Source of the DNA: Coemansia sp. RSA 1804
Taxonomy: Eukaryota; Kickxellomycota; Kickxellomycetes; Kickxellales; Kickxellaceae
Length of the DNA: 10,191 nt
Direction: 5' to 3'
Assembly (NCBI GenBank): GCA_027578815.1
Contig: JANBTH010000875.1
Span: 1-10,191, forward strand
Shown here: positions 1 through 8,478 of the stretch, in pieces
Position numbering within the stretch: position 1 is the first letter of the stretch
Layout: every line of letters starts with the position of its first letter
The notes under the pieces: model-generated
What the model saw: the letters and a program-made list of their open reading frames with translations, nothing else
Told to the model about the DNA's origin: nothing
The model's database searches: none
Position numbers and translations under genes: made by a program

Positions 1-1085
1 ATCCACATAACTAGCACAAAGCCAGCAAACACGTTGCATGCGTAAACCCAAGGAATGGCAATTGGCGATTGTGTATACGAAGATGAGATGTAAGACCAGT
101 CGAGCGTAAAGTTGAGCATACCAACGCCATTGAAGGCATCGCCAAGCTGATTGGCGTATATGTTGTTTGGTGCAATAAAGCAGAGAACCGCCAAAAAGCT
201 GAGTGCTGGAAAGATTACGCCAGGAATAAAGTACCAGAAAAAGCTTCCGACAAAGCAGACCCAAAACATCTGGGTGCGGGTTATACGAGTACCAAAGTCT
301 TGGATCTCATGGAATGCGCGGAAAAGAGTGACACTAACGAGTGTTGATGGCCAGATCATTGCCGCGGGATATACAAGAAAGCGACGCGAGAAGCCTGCAA
401 AACTATAGCCCATTATCTGCGAAGTCAGAATAAAAAGAATCGAAGGACCAAAGCCCATGTCTAACTTGTACCACATCCGCTTGATCGTCACAACATCAAT
501 TCCGTATGTTGTGCCTACACTGGTACCTGCAAAAATAGAAATAAGAACGTGCTCTTTTATGTTGAATGGGCCTGGGTTAAGCGACCATTCCCAGCCAAAT
601 GTGTTAAACTTTCTCTTGAGCAAGACAAGCGCCATAATATAACCGATGGGGAAGGTTAGAAGCTGCACAACATAACCGTTGAGAGTGATTGGGTTTTCAC
701 GAAACCAATAATACTGATTAACAAACCCAAGACCTGCCGCAAAAATGGTACCCAGGATCCACGAGCGGAATGTGAGACAGGGCATACTGGGGTCGTCTTT
801 GTTTGATACAGCCATGCAAACCATCTCGATTGGCGAGTCCTCAACATTGGGATCGTTTTCAGTATCACCAGGAGATACTGTCTCAGCCTCGTGCTCGACA
901 TTAGAATCACCCTTTTCAATATCACCTATGGTCGTATGGCTATGAGCCGAGCTGTCGTTGCAGTTGCTTTGTTCATTGCAGTGATCTTGCTGCTTCTTCG
1001 CTTTGCATGCAAAAGGGAAAATTACGGATGCAATGAATTCAGCAGCATTGCGACCAGCAGAGAATAGCTGGCGTGCTTTAGACAT
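1..1085 (-). CDS. Oligopeptide transporter (OPT family), N-terminal part, runs off left edge
   Basis: The minus strand reads open from an ATG at 1085-1083 to the window edge, giving 361 codons with no stop or intron; the rest of the gene lies outside. OPT proteins are proton-coupled importers of small peptides or related compounds in the plasma or vacuolar membrane, usually 700-850 aa, so about half is present. Residues 1-95 form a hydrophilic, Asp/Glu-rich cytosolic tail. After it come DDPSMPCLTFRSW (98-109) at the start of the first membrane segment, NQYYWFR (123-129), NPGPFNIKEH (170-179), and GYSFAGFSRRFLVYPAAM (226-243) with WPSTLV after it, all typical of OPT members. Hydrophobic segments follow roughly at 110-125, 137-156, 180-197, 213-232, 273-305 and 343-361. 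The start has a good context (ACC before ATG). Substrate cannot be told. The gene appears intact and unrelated to its kinase neighbours. Confidence 0.93.
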   Translation of the reverse strand, partial: MSKARQLFSAGRNAAEFIASVIFPFACKAKKQQDHCNEQSNCNDSSAHSHTTIGDIEKGDSNVEHEAETVSPGDTENDPNVEDSPIEMVCMAVSNKDDPSMPCLTFRSWILGTIFAAGLGFVNQYYWFRENPITLNGYVVQLLTFPIGYIMALVLLKRKFNTFGWEWSLNPGPFNIKEHVLISIFAGTSVGTTYGIDVVTIKRMWYKLDMGFGPSILFILTSQIMGYSFAGFSRRFLVYPAAMIWPSTLVSVTLFRAFHEIQDFGTRITRTQMFWVCFVGSFFWYFIPGVIFPALSFLAVLCFIAPNNIYANQLGDAFNGVGMLNFTLDWSYISSSYTQSPIAIPWVYACNVFAGFVLVMW

Positions 1086-1820
1086 GGTAACTGATCTAAA
1101 TTGAAAAGAATGATCTACACGGGCACGAATATTGTTTCCCGATGCAGGAAATAGACAGAATAGATCTACAACATAAATTTACTACATATCTGGTTGTGGC
1201 GTTTGCATGCATTTTGTGCCACAAGCATTTCGGCAATTGCTGAAATATTTCCGAAACCTGAGGGTTTTCCATTATCTCTATTTACCTGCGTGGTATACAA
1301 AGTGTAAATCAAATAAGCCAGATACAACGTTCAAAACAGAAAAGAGTATAATGCCTGTATCCAAGAAAGTAGGCCGCAAAGAACAGTGTAATCGCGTATC
1401 ACTCCAGAGGTAACATAAAGAAATTATATAACCAAATTAGTAGCTTTAAGAAATAAAACAGACATTGTAATAAAAGTTGGTAAAGAAAAAAAGAGAATTA
1501 AAAATGGCAAAGTGCGACGATGAGAACAGGAAAAAGGATCCAGGGAGAAAGCAGAAAAATAAAGAAATGAATGTGGCAGAAGGGGTTTGTTTTTATCGCA
1601 AATGGACAACAATGGGAACCCATTTTTGAGGTTGCCAAAAAGTATGCAACTGATTTCTATAGTGAATTCGGAGCAAAAAGCAGCCCAAAATCTAAAAGAA
1701 ATTGAGTATTTTATTTGAACGGCAGTTATGCAACATTGTTTGAACTCGGCGACTGGCAGTTGTATCTGCCGGCTTGGCATTCGTTAGCAATATTCTAGAA
1801 GATGGTGCCTGTTAAGGGCT
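1086..1820. other. Intergenic region between FunK1 copy 1 and the OPT gene
   Basis: I see no supportable gene in these 735 bases. On the minus strand they hold the 3' flank of FunK1 copy 1 and then the upstream region of the OPT gene. Short open frames exist on both strands (for example 1207-1413 plus and 1424-1780 minus), but they have no family motif and reflect A/T-rich low-complexity sequence. No convincing TATA box was found for the OPT gene. Confidence 0.6.
1710..1715 (-). terminator. Possible polyadenylation signal (AATAAA) for FunK1 copy 1
   Basis: The minus strand reads AATAAA here, about 105 nt downstream of the copy 1 stop codon. This is a plausible distance for 3'-end formation, but the hexamer is expected by chance in A/T-rich DNA. 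Confidence 0.3.
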
Positions 1821-3812
1821 TCAAGTGCCTTCTCTGCGTCTTCTTTTAGAACCTACTCCGGCCTCATTGTTATTGGTACGAAATAATTTCTGGAGTGCGC
1901 TGACAGACTTCTTGTCCATAAATTTTGCCGCCATGGCCAGATCTGGTAGACGCTGGTAGTTTTCGTAACTGACAAGATCGTGTCCAATATACCTGTTGGT
2001 AGAGTAAAACAGGTACCTATGCATTGCATCAAGCGTCTGCTTGATACTGCCAACGTTGTTACTAACATTGAAATGTCCTAAGTACTTGTCCGTGCAGCCC
2101 AGAATTCCAACGCGAGAAAATGAAAAGTTTTTGTTTTCATAGTATCTAAATCCACAACAGTCATCGGAGGCTGAAAAAGCACGGATGATAACGTAAAGCA
2201 GACTCTCAATATCATCTGCCAAACTGCGTTTTCTAGCGCCAAACAATATCGGTATGCTCATGAACAACACCGTTCCAGTCATATGGTCTGAAGCATCTTC
2301 ATACTTTAGTACTGTGTCTTTCTCAAACTCCCATTGCTTTGCTACCTCACTAACAATAGACAAATCTGCGCCCAGGTCATCTGCAGAACCAGCTTCAATA
2401 ATCTTGGCATAGCCCCAATCTATGATTCTCGCCTGTTCATTATTCACCGCTATATTCCCGTCCGAGATATTGCGATGGAGAACTCCATGTATTCTCGCTT
2501 GCACCAAACAGCTCGACAGCTGGCTGACAAACTGGACAACCTGCCTGTTAATCTCAGACTCGGCTATGTTGCTATCACGGCTATTCCTGACATAGCTCCC
2601 AATCGATTCACCGCAGTGTTCGAGTATAATATACTCCAAACGGTAGCCGTAGAAATCCTCCTTAATCAGCCCGCAGCCGTACACCTTGGGTATGCCGTTG
2701 ATGCCAGACCTATGAAGAACCTCGTATACTGCTCCTTCTGGCAATCTTTTAACCGGGGTCCACGAAAGTTTGAGAACCGCCCTCTTAAACTGATACGTTG
2801 TATCAAAAAGGCAAGTGAGGCGTGAATGAGGGTTTACTGTTCGTGGAATACGTACTGCCAGTGAGAGCGTATTTTGATCTCCCGGATCAACCAGAGTCGC
2901 ACATGTCAGCTTGCTAGTAGCTCTAGTCTTCTCAAAGCGTATGCTTTGCAATCCGGTCTCAGCGTCGCAAAAATGGCCAAACCTTTCAGCTAGCAAGGTG
3001 GTAATAAACCACAAGCGTAGCAAGGTCTCGCGAAGACTGCATCTTATTTAATAATTTGGACTGGAGGAAGTATAGCAAATATTGCCCAGTTCAACGCGGT
3101 ACCATGGGCCACGTGTAAAGACGAACAGTGTAAGTTGCTCCCCATGCAAATACATAATCGGGACAAAAATGCGCGTATATTGCACTGTCCAGATTGTGTT
3201 CACATAGTCAAGGATTTGGCGTAGTGTGTCAGTAGGAATATATCCGTGAGTAGGCGCAAGCTTAGCCTCCACAAACATGTGCACTGTTGTTATATTGCCA
3301 CCCGTCGGACCAGAGTAAAAGAAAACGCCGTCTGCCTTATGCGCGCTGCCAAAAACAGGTTTTCTTTGATGATCAGCTAGAGCATGGCGTTCCTGCGGAA
3401 TCTTAAGCTCTGCCAAACTGGCAGCCTTTTCGGCCATCACACTGCAAAGCTCAAGAAAATAATTCATAAGAGCTGCTTCGCCAGACTTGCCACCAGATAC
3501 GAGGGCTTTAAAGAGCTTACTACGTTTCATCCCTTTGGTTGATCTAAGGGTTTTGTTATCCAACACAGGAGCAGCTTGCGCAATGTCTTCGAAAAGCGTC
3601 TTGTTAGCTAGTTTGACAAAGTCTTCGAACATGGAAAGCTCTCCAATGTCATAAAGAAAATCGTTATAGATCTTTTCTGTATATCCATTCATAAATTGCC
3701 GTTCTAGCCTATCGCGCCGCTTGCGTATCTCCTCAGCCTCAGCTGGAGTAAAATCCTCTCGAGTCTGAAGTTTCGCTGGTGTTGAAGAAATCTGGCTTCC
3801 ACGGCTGCCACT
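1821..3812 (-). pseudogene. FunK1 copy 1: PD-(D/E)XK nuclease-like domain plus fungal-type kinase, interrupted by in-frame TAA
   Basis: Two blocks in one frame form a single gene. The first (open from 3812, first ATG 3692) holds a nuclease-like domain: from that ATG, KAD with Asp121, then FVEAK with Glu142 and Lys144, then Gln159. The second (3047-1821) begins RETLLRLWF and ERFGHFCD, then a FunK1 kinase: VLKLSW (Lys), PEGAVYEVLH (Glu), HRNISDGN, IIDWGYAK, MTGT and DDIESLLYV. The blocks are separated only by TAA at 3050-3048; 27 nt downstream the frame continues to a TGA at 1823-1821. The catalytic Asp of the HRD motif is Asn (codon AAT, 2471-2469). The C-terminus ends SKRRRREGT, a nuclear-signal-like basic patch. 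Upstream of 3692 the frame stays open and charged for 40 codons to an acceptor-like TTTTGTAG ending at 3813, so a 5' exon is expected; no coiled-coil exon was found. Stop plus lost Asp suggest a dead gene, but readthrough or a pseudokinase cannot be excluded. Confidence 0.8.
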
Positions 3813-4182
3813 CTACAAAATCCAAGCAATAAAAATGCAAGTAACACTTTGTTGATTAGAACGCATTATATCTCCTATTTTTGTTATTTTATATTTATTA
3901 ATGCGTTGGAGGATCACCAATAACCACTGCGAGTCGCAAATCAACATAATTTAGAAAGCGTTGGCTCTCCAAGCGGCTGTTGTATGCGGGTGTCTGGTTG
4001 GCTACTTTTCTAAAAACTTACCATATTAAGAAATAAGTTTGGGTAAATACAAATGTAATTAAAAGTATAAATGGGGATACAATTTTTTTTTTAAAAAATA
4101 TAGTTTACAGACAAGAGTTGAAACTTCATTTCTTGCATTATTTACATTAAAACTCCCAACATTGAATGAGAACGTGAAGTGA
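3813..4182. other. A/T-rich region upstream of FunK1 copy 1
   Basis: No gene is supported here. It should contain the missing 5' exon or promoter of copy 1 (minus strand). An ATG at 3866-3864 is in frame with the copy 1 body, but only a 33-nt GT..AG piece with a poor donor would remove the TAG between them. A run of ten T and a following A-run lie near 4084-4100. I found no trace of the coiled-coil exon that copies 2 and 3 carry. Confidence 0.5.
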
Positions 4183-4611
4183 TCAAGTATTGATTTTTTT
4201 ATTTTCCGGAAATTTATTATTTCCCAAAATCAAATAACCGGATCTACACCCAGTGCTATATATTCTGGTGACAGACTAGTTGTGCGGGAGATCTTCCGCG
4301 CTCATACAGAAGCAGCCCTAGATAACTCGATACTAACGCCTCAAGCAATGTTTGCACGCTGGAGGAAGATAGTGTTAGAGCGTATTATTCACGATTTCTA
4401 TGCTGCGCATAGCCACCCAAACAACTCTTTTCAGGAAGGATGGCTCAATGTCGACACCTACTGGTTTCAGTTTGAACCAGATGAAGCCAGTCAACCGGAC
4501 AAGTTGACAATTGCTCTATATTCTTTTCAACACGTTGCTTTACAATCTCTCTGAGAACATACTTTTAACGCAGGCGGTCCGAAGTGCCATCACTGCATTT
4601 CATTTTCATAA
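4183..4611 (+). pseudogene. Decayed C-terminal gene fragment, unknown family (repeat copy A)
   Basis: One frame is open from 4183 to a TGA at 4552-4554 and, past it, continues to a TAA at 4609-4611. It has no ATG before 4348, so it lacks a proper start. The encoded text includes FARWRKIVLERIIHDFYAAH, then GWLNVDTYWFQFEP, then SQPDKLTIAL, and after the TGA EHTFNAGGPKCHHCISFS. Copy B at 7909-8165 aligns codon for codon without indels over about 80 codons and has CGA (Arg) where this copy has TGA, so the TGA is a decay mutation. I do not recognise the family. The C-terminal CHHC could bind metal, but that is only a guess. Homology with copy B starts near 4355, so sequence before it is unique here. 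Confidence 0.55.
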
Positions 4612-4702
4612 ACCTTTTGTTTACTTGTATGATTCCAATCGGCAAAAGTTGGGGCTCTAAATGTAGACCCAAACCACCCGGTTGATAATAAATCAACCTT
4701 TT
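4355..4702 (+). repeat. Dispersed repeat, copy A (about 348 bp)
   Basis: This stretch matches 7909-8222 plus 8441-8478 by eye, at very roughly 80-85% identity. Similarity runs from CACGCT, through the coding remnant, past its shared TAA, and through a shared 3' flank (TATGATTCCAATCGGCAAAA, then TTGATAATAAAT). Both copies lose similarity just after the AACCTTTT run. Shared 3' flank and differing 5' ends would suit a 5'-truncated element or a partial segmental duplication. No terminal repeat or A-tail is visible. Confidence 0.75.
4680..4698. repeat. Short inverted repeat (7-bp arms, 5-nt loop)
   Basis: GGTTGAT and ATCAACC are perfect reverse complements around AATAA. The same element in repeat copy B (near 8457-8475) has mismatched arms, so it has not been kept as a perfect hairpin. 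Confidence 0.5.
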
Positions 4703-4834
4703 TAGAAAAAAGAGGAAACTACTGAGAAATGTTGATTGATTTATAATAATAACCTCAACATCTCTAGACTTTAGATAGTTTTTTGTTGTCGGCTTCTTTT
4801 TCTCAAAAGTGAATATATTATAAAGTCTATAGCT

Positions 4835-4852
4835 CTAGCACTTCGGTGCTAG
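4835..4852 (+). repeat. Perfect hairpin CTAGCAC-TTCG-GTGCTAG
   Basis: Seven base pairs close a TTCG loop with a C-G closing pair. On the plus strand this would be a C(UUCG)G tetraloop, an exceptionally stable RNA loop. The stem can extend by two pairs if C4853 bulges out. It lies between repeat copy A and the 3' end of FunK1 copy 2. No larger structured RNA could be built around it by eye. Confidence 0.5.
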
Positions 4853-4939
4853 CAGAAAAATGAAACTATATTACAGGTGTCTATTGTCGTTTTTAGGGCA
4901 ATCATATCAATAGAAAAGCTACAAACTATAAAACATAAA

Positions 4940-7521
4940 CTAATGTCTAGCCTGTTTCCTCGGTGGTTCATCAAAAACATCCTCATCTGCTCTTTTCTTG
5001 TAATATCTATTGGCCACAATATCCAATAGCTGATTTAGATTATCTGAATGGCTCTTGGCTTGGCTTCTGTACAAGGAAAGAAGTCTGCTTGACCATGAAT
5101 CAAAATCAATCGTAAGGAGCCGGGGATCCGTTTCATCGTGTTCCAGGCCCATCTGTATTCCATGGCGATCAAAGAGTAGATCATAGAGCATAACCAGAAG
5201 CTCTTCCCAGGCCTTTGGACAGTTTGAAGGAAGCTTCCGTATGAAGCTGATTTCGTCTTTAAGCCAGTTCTTGCGTACCTCCAAAAACTGACTCATCTCC
5301 AGCTGATCATCCCAGATTGCATCCACCTTGGCTTGTTTTGGGTCGCAAACAAGGCAGACAAGATGAAATATTGTGAAAAGGAGTGATTCGAAATCGTCAA
5401 TAACGCTGCGACGACTGGCATTCTGAAGCACGCGCAAGCCCATGTATATGAGGGTGCCGGTCTTCGGCGGATGGTGAACCTCTTCGACTCGCTCGTTGAA
5501 GCTCAAAACCAAGCCAAATCCCCAGTCGATAATCACCGGATTACCCCGCCTGACCATTAGATTTCCCGATGAGATATCTCGGTGAAGCACGGGACTATCA
5601 GCCGATGCTGCCGCCAGAAGTGTCGCGGAATAACCAGCAACGACGTCAATGAGCTTGGAGTGTGAACCGCTGCCTTCAGAAAACATTCCCTGAATGTGAT
5701 TTCTCAGCGACATGTCCATGTACTCCATGAGTATGACTTCGCTCTCATACCCATCGTGCTCGCCAAGGCTTCCCGAAAAATAAATCAATGGGATATTCGG
5801 AACGCCCTGCTCGTGCAGAACCTCGTATATCTTGGCTTCACTTAGCCGCGATTTGACAAAGGAGTGGATTTTCATCACACCTTTTCTATTGTCATGAGGT
5901 TCACGCTTGCAGACGTAGCGGACCGAGTATATCCAGGACATTGATCCGACTGCATATGGACATCTTGAGTCAAGCGTCTCAAAGACCGTCAATGCAAAAT
6001 CGTAATCTGCCTGATCCCAGCTAACAATTTTTCTTTGGGCAGAAATAAGATCTTTCCCGTTCTGAATCCCCATGCGAACCTGCCCATCCAAAGGCCCAGG
6101 AGTTAGGTAGCAACCTTCCTTGAGCAGAGACGAGAATAGACAGTCGAGGACCCGCAGTACAGTAGCAAAACAACGTTTCTCAGCAAGACGCATGTCCTCA
6201 GCCTGGTCGCTATAAAGAACCCGCTCATTAGAGAAAAAAGGTAGTCTGCTTACAGTACTCCGATGGGCGCCTGCTCTGGTGTTTACCACGAGATGAAGCT
6301 CATCCTTCGCGATAACAAGACCAACCGTGTACTTGCGTGGCGCTGAGGTCCACATATTTATAAAGTACTCGTTTAGCTGCTTGAGCGACGTCGAAAATCC
6401 CCTTTTGGGCGACTTTATCTCCACAACAATAAGAATATCAGACCACGCTGGCCATGATACACTTGTTGCGAAAGCGATATCTGGCTTCAGAACGCCACCC
6501 TCAATCGGCCGGTCGTGCGAGTCAAATGGAACAAGGGGTGGTTTACTGCCAGCTCTTGTCATGAACGAGAGGACAGACTCAAAGAACACCCACGCTGCAC
6601 ATTGAACGGCATTTTCCGAAGTTGACAAACACTCTTCTCTCTTGGGCCCGTTCTGACTATATTTCTTGCACAATGTGTCTAGAAATGAGTTCACAAGTTC
6701 GTCATTGTGGTGGTTGATCAGATAATCCGTATATATATCTGCGTATTCCAATGTCTTGGGCACTGTTGATTGTGTCACAGACCAGTCCTCCCTTTTCGGC
6801 TTGTTCAACGACAACTGTAGAGCCTTCCCTCTCGAATTTATAGGACATGAAGGACGTTGCGATGTCGAATCTATATAAATGAATAACATTTATCGTAATA
6901 AAAATAATAAAACGTTAACATTGGAAATACTTGCTATTGACATAATAGTGTTCTGTGCATTTATTTCTTTAGATTTATGCTTTACCTGCACTAACAATCA
7001 AAGACCGACGTTGTTGCACTGGCGTTACGTAACCCTCATTAATCTATAGTCAGAATTAGTTGTGTTCTTAAAATAAAATATTAGAGTATATGCTTTTATT
7101 TGTGGCAAAGACATTGTAGTATATATTGCACCCGTAGTTTAAGCTTTAATCATTCCATGACACCTACCGATGGTAATGGTGTGTTCGTATTTGGTTCTAT
7201 TTTCTCGGAGTACACTACATTGCTTGTAAGTCTGTCGGTTGGTTTGAGGAGTCCATGGATCTCGGAGAAATGTTCCTCCATCTTTTTATCACGCTCTTCC
7301 TGACGTTGAGTCAAGGTCGTAAGGAGATTCTCCATCCTTTTGTCGCGCTCCTCCATCCTTTTGTCGCGCTCCTCCATCCTTTTATCGCGTTCTGCCTGAC
7401 GTTGAGTTAAGGTCGTAAGAAGATTCTCCATCCTTTTGTCGCGCTCCTCCTGACGTTGAATCAATGCTGTGAGGAGCCGTGTCAGCTCGGTGGATTCCGA
7501 GTGTTCATCAGTGTTAGACAT
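4940..7521 (-). CDS. FunK1 copy 2: coiled-coil, PD-(D/E)XK nuclease-like, fungal-type kinase protein (3 exons, 780 aa)
   Basis: Model: exon 1 7521-7168, exon 2 7043-6986, exon 3 6870-4940. Donors are GTAGGT and GTAAAG; acceptors are CTATAG and ATATAG; intron phases 0 and 1 match copy 3. The start is the ATG at 7521 with A at -3; the frame opens at a GTG four codons earlier, which is unlikely. Residues 1-118 are a charged helical region with ERDKRME repeats. Residues 119-138 are a linker. Around 260-310 lies a nuclease-like core: KPD (Asp268), VVEIK (Glu288, Lys290) and Gln302. The kinase carries VMKI (Lys471), SEAKIYEVLH (Glu482), LHRDISSGNL (Asp569, Asn574), IIDWGFG (Asp586), KTGT, and DDFESLLF. 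All catalytic residues are present, so kinase activity is plausible, with DWG for DFG. KKR (762-764) and RKQAR (775-779) look like a bipartite nuclear signal. No signal peptide. Substrates are unknown. An alternative is an intronless 649-aa protein starting at 6889, but then the upstream exons would be unexplained. Confidence 0.8.
7276..7446 (-). repeat. Nested tandem repeat in FunK1 copy 2 exon 1 (21-nt and 33-nt units)
   Basis: Read on the plus strand, 21-nt units start at 7276, 7330, 7351, 7372 and 7426, each like CTCCATCCTTTTGTCGCGCTC and encoding ERDKRME on the minus strand. Units 1-2 and 4-5 are separated by 33-nt spacers (7297-7329 and 7393-7425) encoding NLLTTLTQRQ plus E or A. The basic period is therefore 54 nt, or 18 residues, with the 21-nt unit triplicated in the middle. 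All units keep frame. Copy number probably varies between strains. Confidence 0.9.
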
Positions 7522-7908
7522 TGTTGAAAGCACAAAATTAAAGAGAAAGATGAGTTTACATGCTCAACACGGTTTATAAGTTATAAAGCTAAGAAATTCT
7601 CATATAGGAAAGAAAAAAGCACTTTTCACAACCATAGAAATTAAAATAAACAATACAATCGAAACTGTCTAATTTAATACACTTTGGCAAACCTACATTT
7701 AATTAGTTTAGATATGTCTCTGCTGAGGGAACCAATAAAATTCAACATTGCAGTTTCAAATAATCTACAAAAGATTTGACCAATTGGATGTAACTTTATT
7801 GCCTCACGTGATTTATTCTATTATGACATTGGTGGTTGTTGATGTCGCAAGCTTTTAATTCTAACTAGTTTTTATTAACATCTTTTATTACATGGCAATG
7901 GGCATTTC
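7522..7908. other. Upstream region of FunK1 copy 2
   Basis: No gene is supported. The part next to 7522 is the promoter and 5' leader of FunK1 copy 2 on the minus strand: a pyrimidine run (CTCATCTTTCTCTTT) lies just before the ATG and a TATAAA sits about 50 nt upstream. The remainder, up to the start of repeat copy B, is A/T-rich with nothing recognised. Confidence 0.5.
7573..7578 (-). promoter_or_regulatory. TATA-box candidate for FunK1 copy 2
   Basis: The minus strand reads TATAAA about 52 nt upstream of the chosen ATG at 7521, followed by a CT-rich leader. Spacing suits a short fungal 5' UTR and supports starting the gene at the coiled-coil exon rather than at 6889. Confidence 0.4.
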
Positions 7909-7910
7909 CA

Positions 7911-8165
7911 CGCTAGAGGAAGATAGTATTAGAACATATTATTCACAATTTCTATGCTGCGCATAGCCACTCAAGCAACTCTTTTCAAGAAGAATGGCTC
8001 AATGTCGACACCTCCTGGTTCCAGTTTGAACCAGGAGGTGCCAGCCAACCGGACAAGCTGATCATTGCCCTATCTTCTTTCCAGCCCGTTGCTTTACAGC
8101 CTCTCCGAGAACACACTTTCAACGCAAGCGGTCCAAACTGCCATCACTGCGTTTCCTTTTCATAA
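7911..8165 (+). pseudogene. Decayed C-terminal gene fragment, unknown family (repeat copy B)
   Basis: This is the same reading frame as the fragment at 4183-4611. It reads IVLEHIIHNFYAAH, then EEWLNVDTSWFQFEP, SQPDKLIIAL, REHTFNASGPNCHHC, and ends at a shared TAA (8163-8165). A TAG at 7914-7916 replaces the Trp codon TGG of copy A, while the Arg codon that is TGA in copy A is intact (CGA) here. Each copy is thus broken at a different place. There is no start codon in the conserved part. Family not recognised. Confidence 0.55.
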
Positions 8166-8222
8166 ACCTCTTGTTCATTAGTATGATTCCAATCGGCAAA
8201 AAGTTGGGGTGCAAGATGTAGA

Positions 8223-8440
8223 TATTACGTGGAAAGAGGTATCTCAAATATCTGTATATGCATTTTATTTTAGTCAAAAGGCAATAAAAAATTAACGAAG
8301 ATATTCTATCAAGCTTAGACAGGTGTAACCATGGTTTATATAACATTTGCGATCCATACATTCATTGGAAGAAGTATATCTAGCCAATCCACATTATTCG
8401 TGTTGATGATGTTTGATGGACCACATCAGACCGCAACAGC
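8223..8440. other. Insertion-like segment inside repeat copy B
   Basis: These 218 bases interrupt the alignment to copy A. AGA occurs at both junctions (8220-8222 and 8441-8443), where copy A has a single AGA, which could be a 3-bp target duplication or chance. No terminal inverted repeat is visible and no coding capacity was recognised. A deletion in copy A is the alternative explanation. Confidence 0.4.
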
Positions 8441-8478
8441 AGACCCAGTGAACCGAATTGATAATAAATTAACCTTTT

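Larger units (their letters stand above)
4612..4939. other. A/T-rich region 3' of FunK1 copy 2, with hairpins
   Basis: No gene is supported. The region contains the tail of repeat copy A and several inverted repeats: GGTTGAT/ATCAACC around 4680-4698, ATGTTGA (4729-4735) with TCAACAT (4755-4761), and the tetraloop hairpin at 4835-4852. On the minus strand it is the 3' flank of FunK1 copy 2. I saw no clear AATAAA there. Confidence 0.5.
7909..8478 (+). repeat. Dispersed repeat, copy B, interrupted by about 218 bp
   Basis: Segments 7909-8222 and 8441-8478 align in order with copy A (4355-4702). Between them lie 218 bases with no counterpart in copy A. Similarity ends after AACCTTTT, as in copy A. 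The copy sits between the divergent FunK1 copies 2 and 3, pointing towards copy 3. Confidence 0.75.

Noticed and set aside
151..945. Open frames on both strands at 151-408, 457-642, 745-945 (plus) and 656-925 (minus)
   Set aside because: They lie inside the OPT coding frame, which carries clear family motifs; these are shadows of it.
1424..1780. 118-aa hydrophobic open frame on the minus strand, just downstream of copy 1
   Set aside because: It has an ATG but no family motif, and its composition reflects T-rich low-complexity sequence; more likely the 3' flank of copy 1.
2334..2825. 163-aa open frame on the plus strand
   Set aside because: It is antisense to the FunK1 kinase domain of copy 1, whose motifs are unmistakable.
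3037..3102. 66-nt GT..AG segment whose removal would take out the in-frame TAA of copy 1
   Set aside because: It keeps frame, but the donor GTACCG is poor compared with the GTAAGT-like donors of the other copies, and it would delete likely conserved sequence (RVELGNICY). Kept only as an alternative.
3813..3845. 33-nt GT..AG segment joining the ATG at 3866 to the copy 1 body
   Set aside because: Too short beside the 115-124-nt introns here, and the donor GTTACT is weak.
4203..4212. 10-bp palindrome TTTCCGGAAA
   Set aside because: Isolated short palindrome with no repeated sites nearby; expected by chance often enough that no regulatory call is justified.
6871..6889. ATG at 6889 as the start of FunK1 copy 2
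   Set aside because: The first seven codons overlap a splice acceptor (ATATAG ending 6871), and a phase-compatible upstream exon exists with a good donor; the spliced model agrees with copy 3.
8119..8361. 80-aa open frame on the minus strand
   Set aside because: It straddles the junction between repeat copy B and its insertion-like segment and has no recognisable motif.
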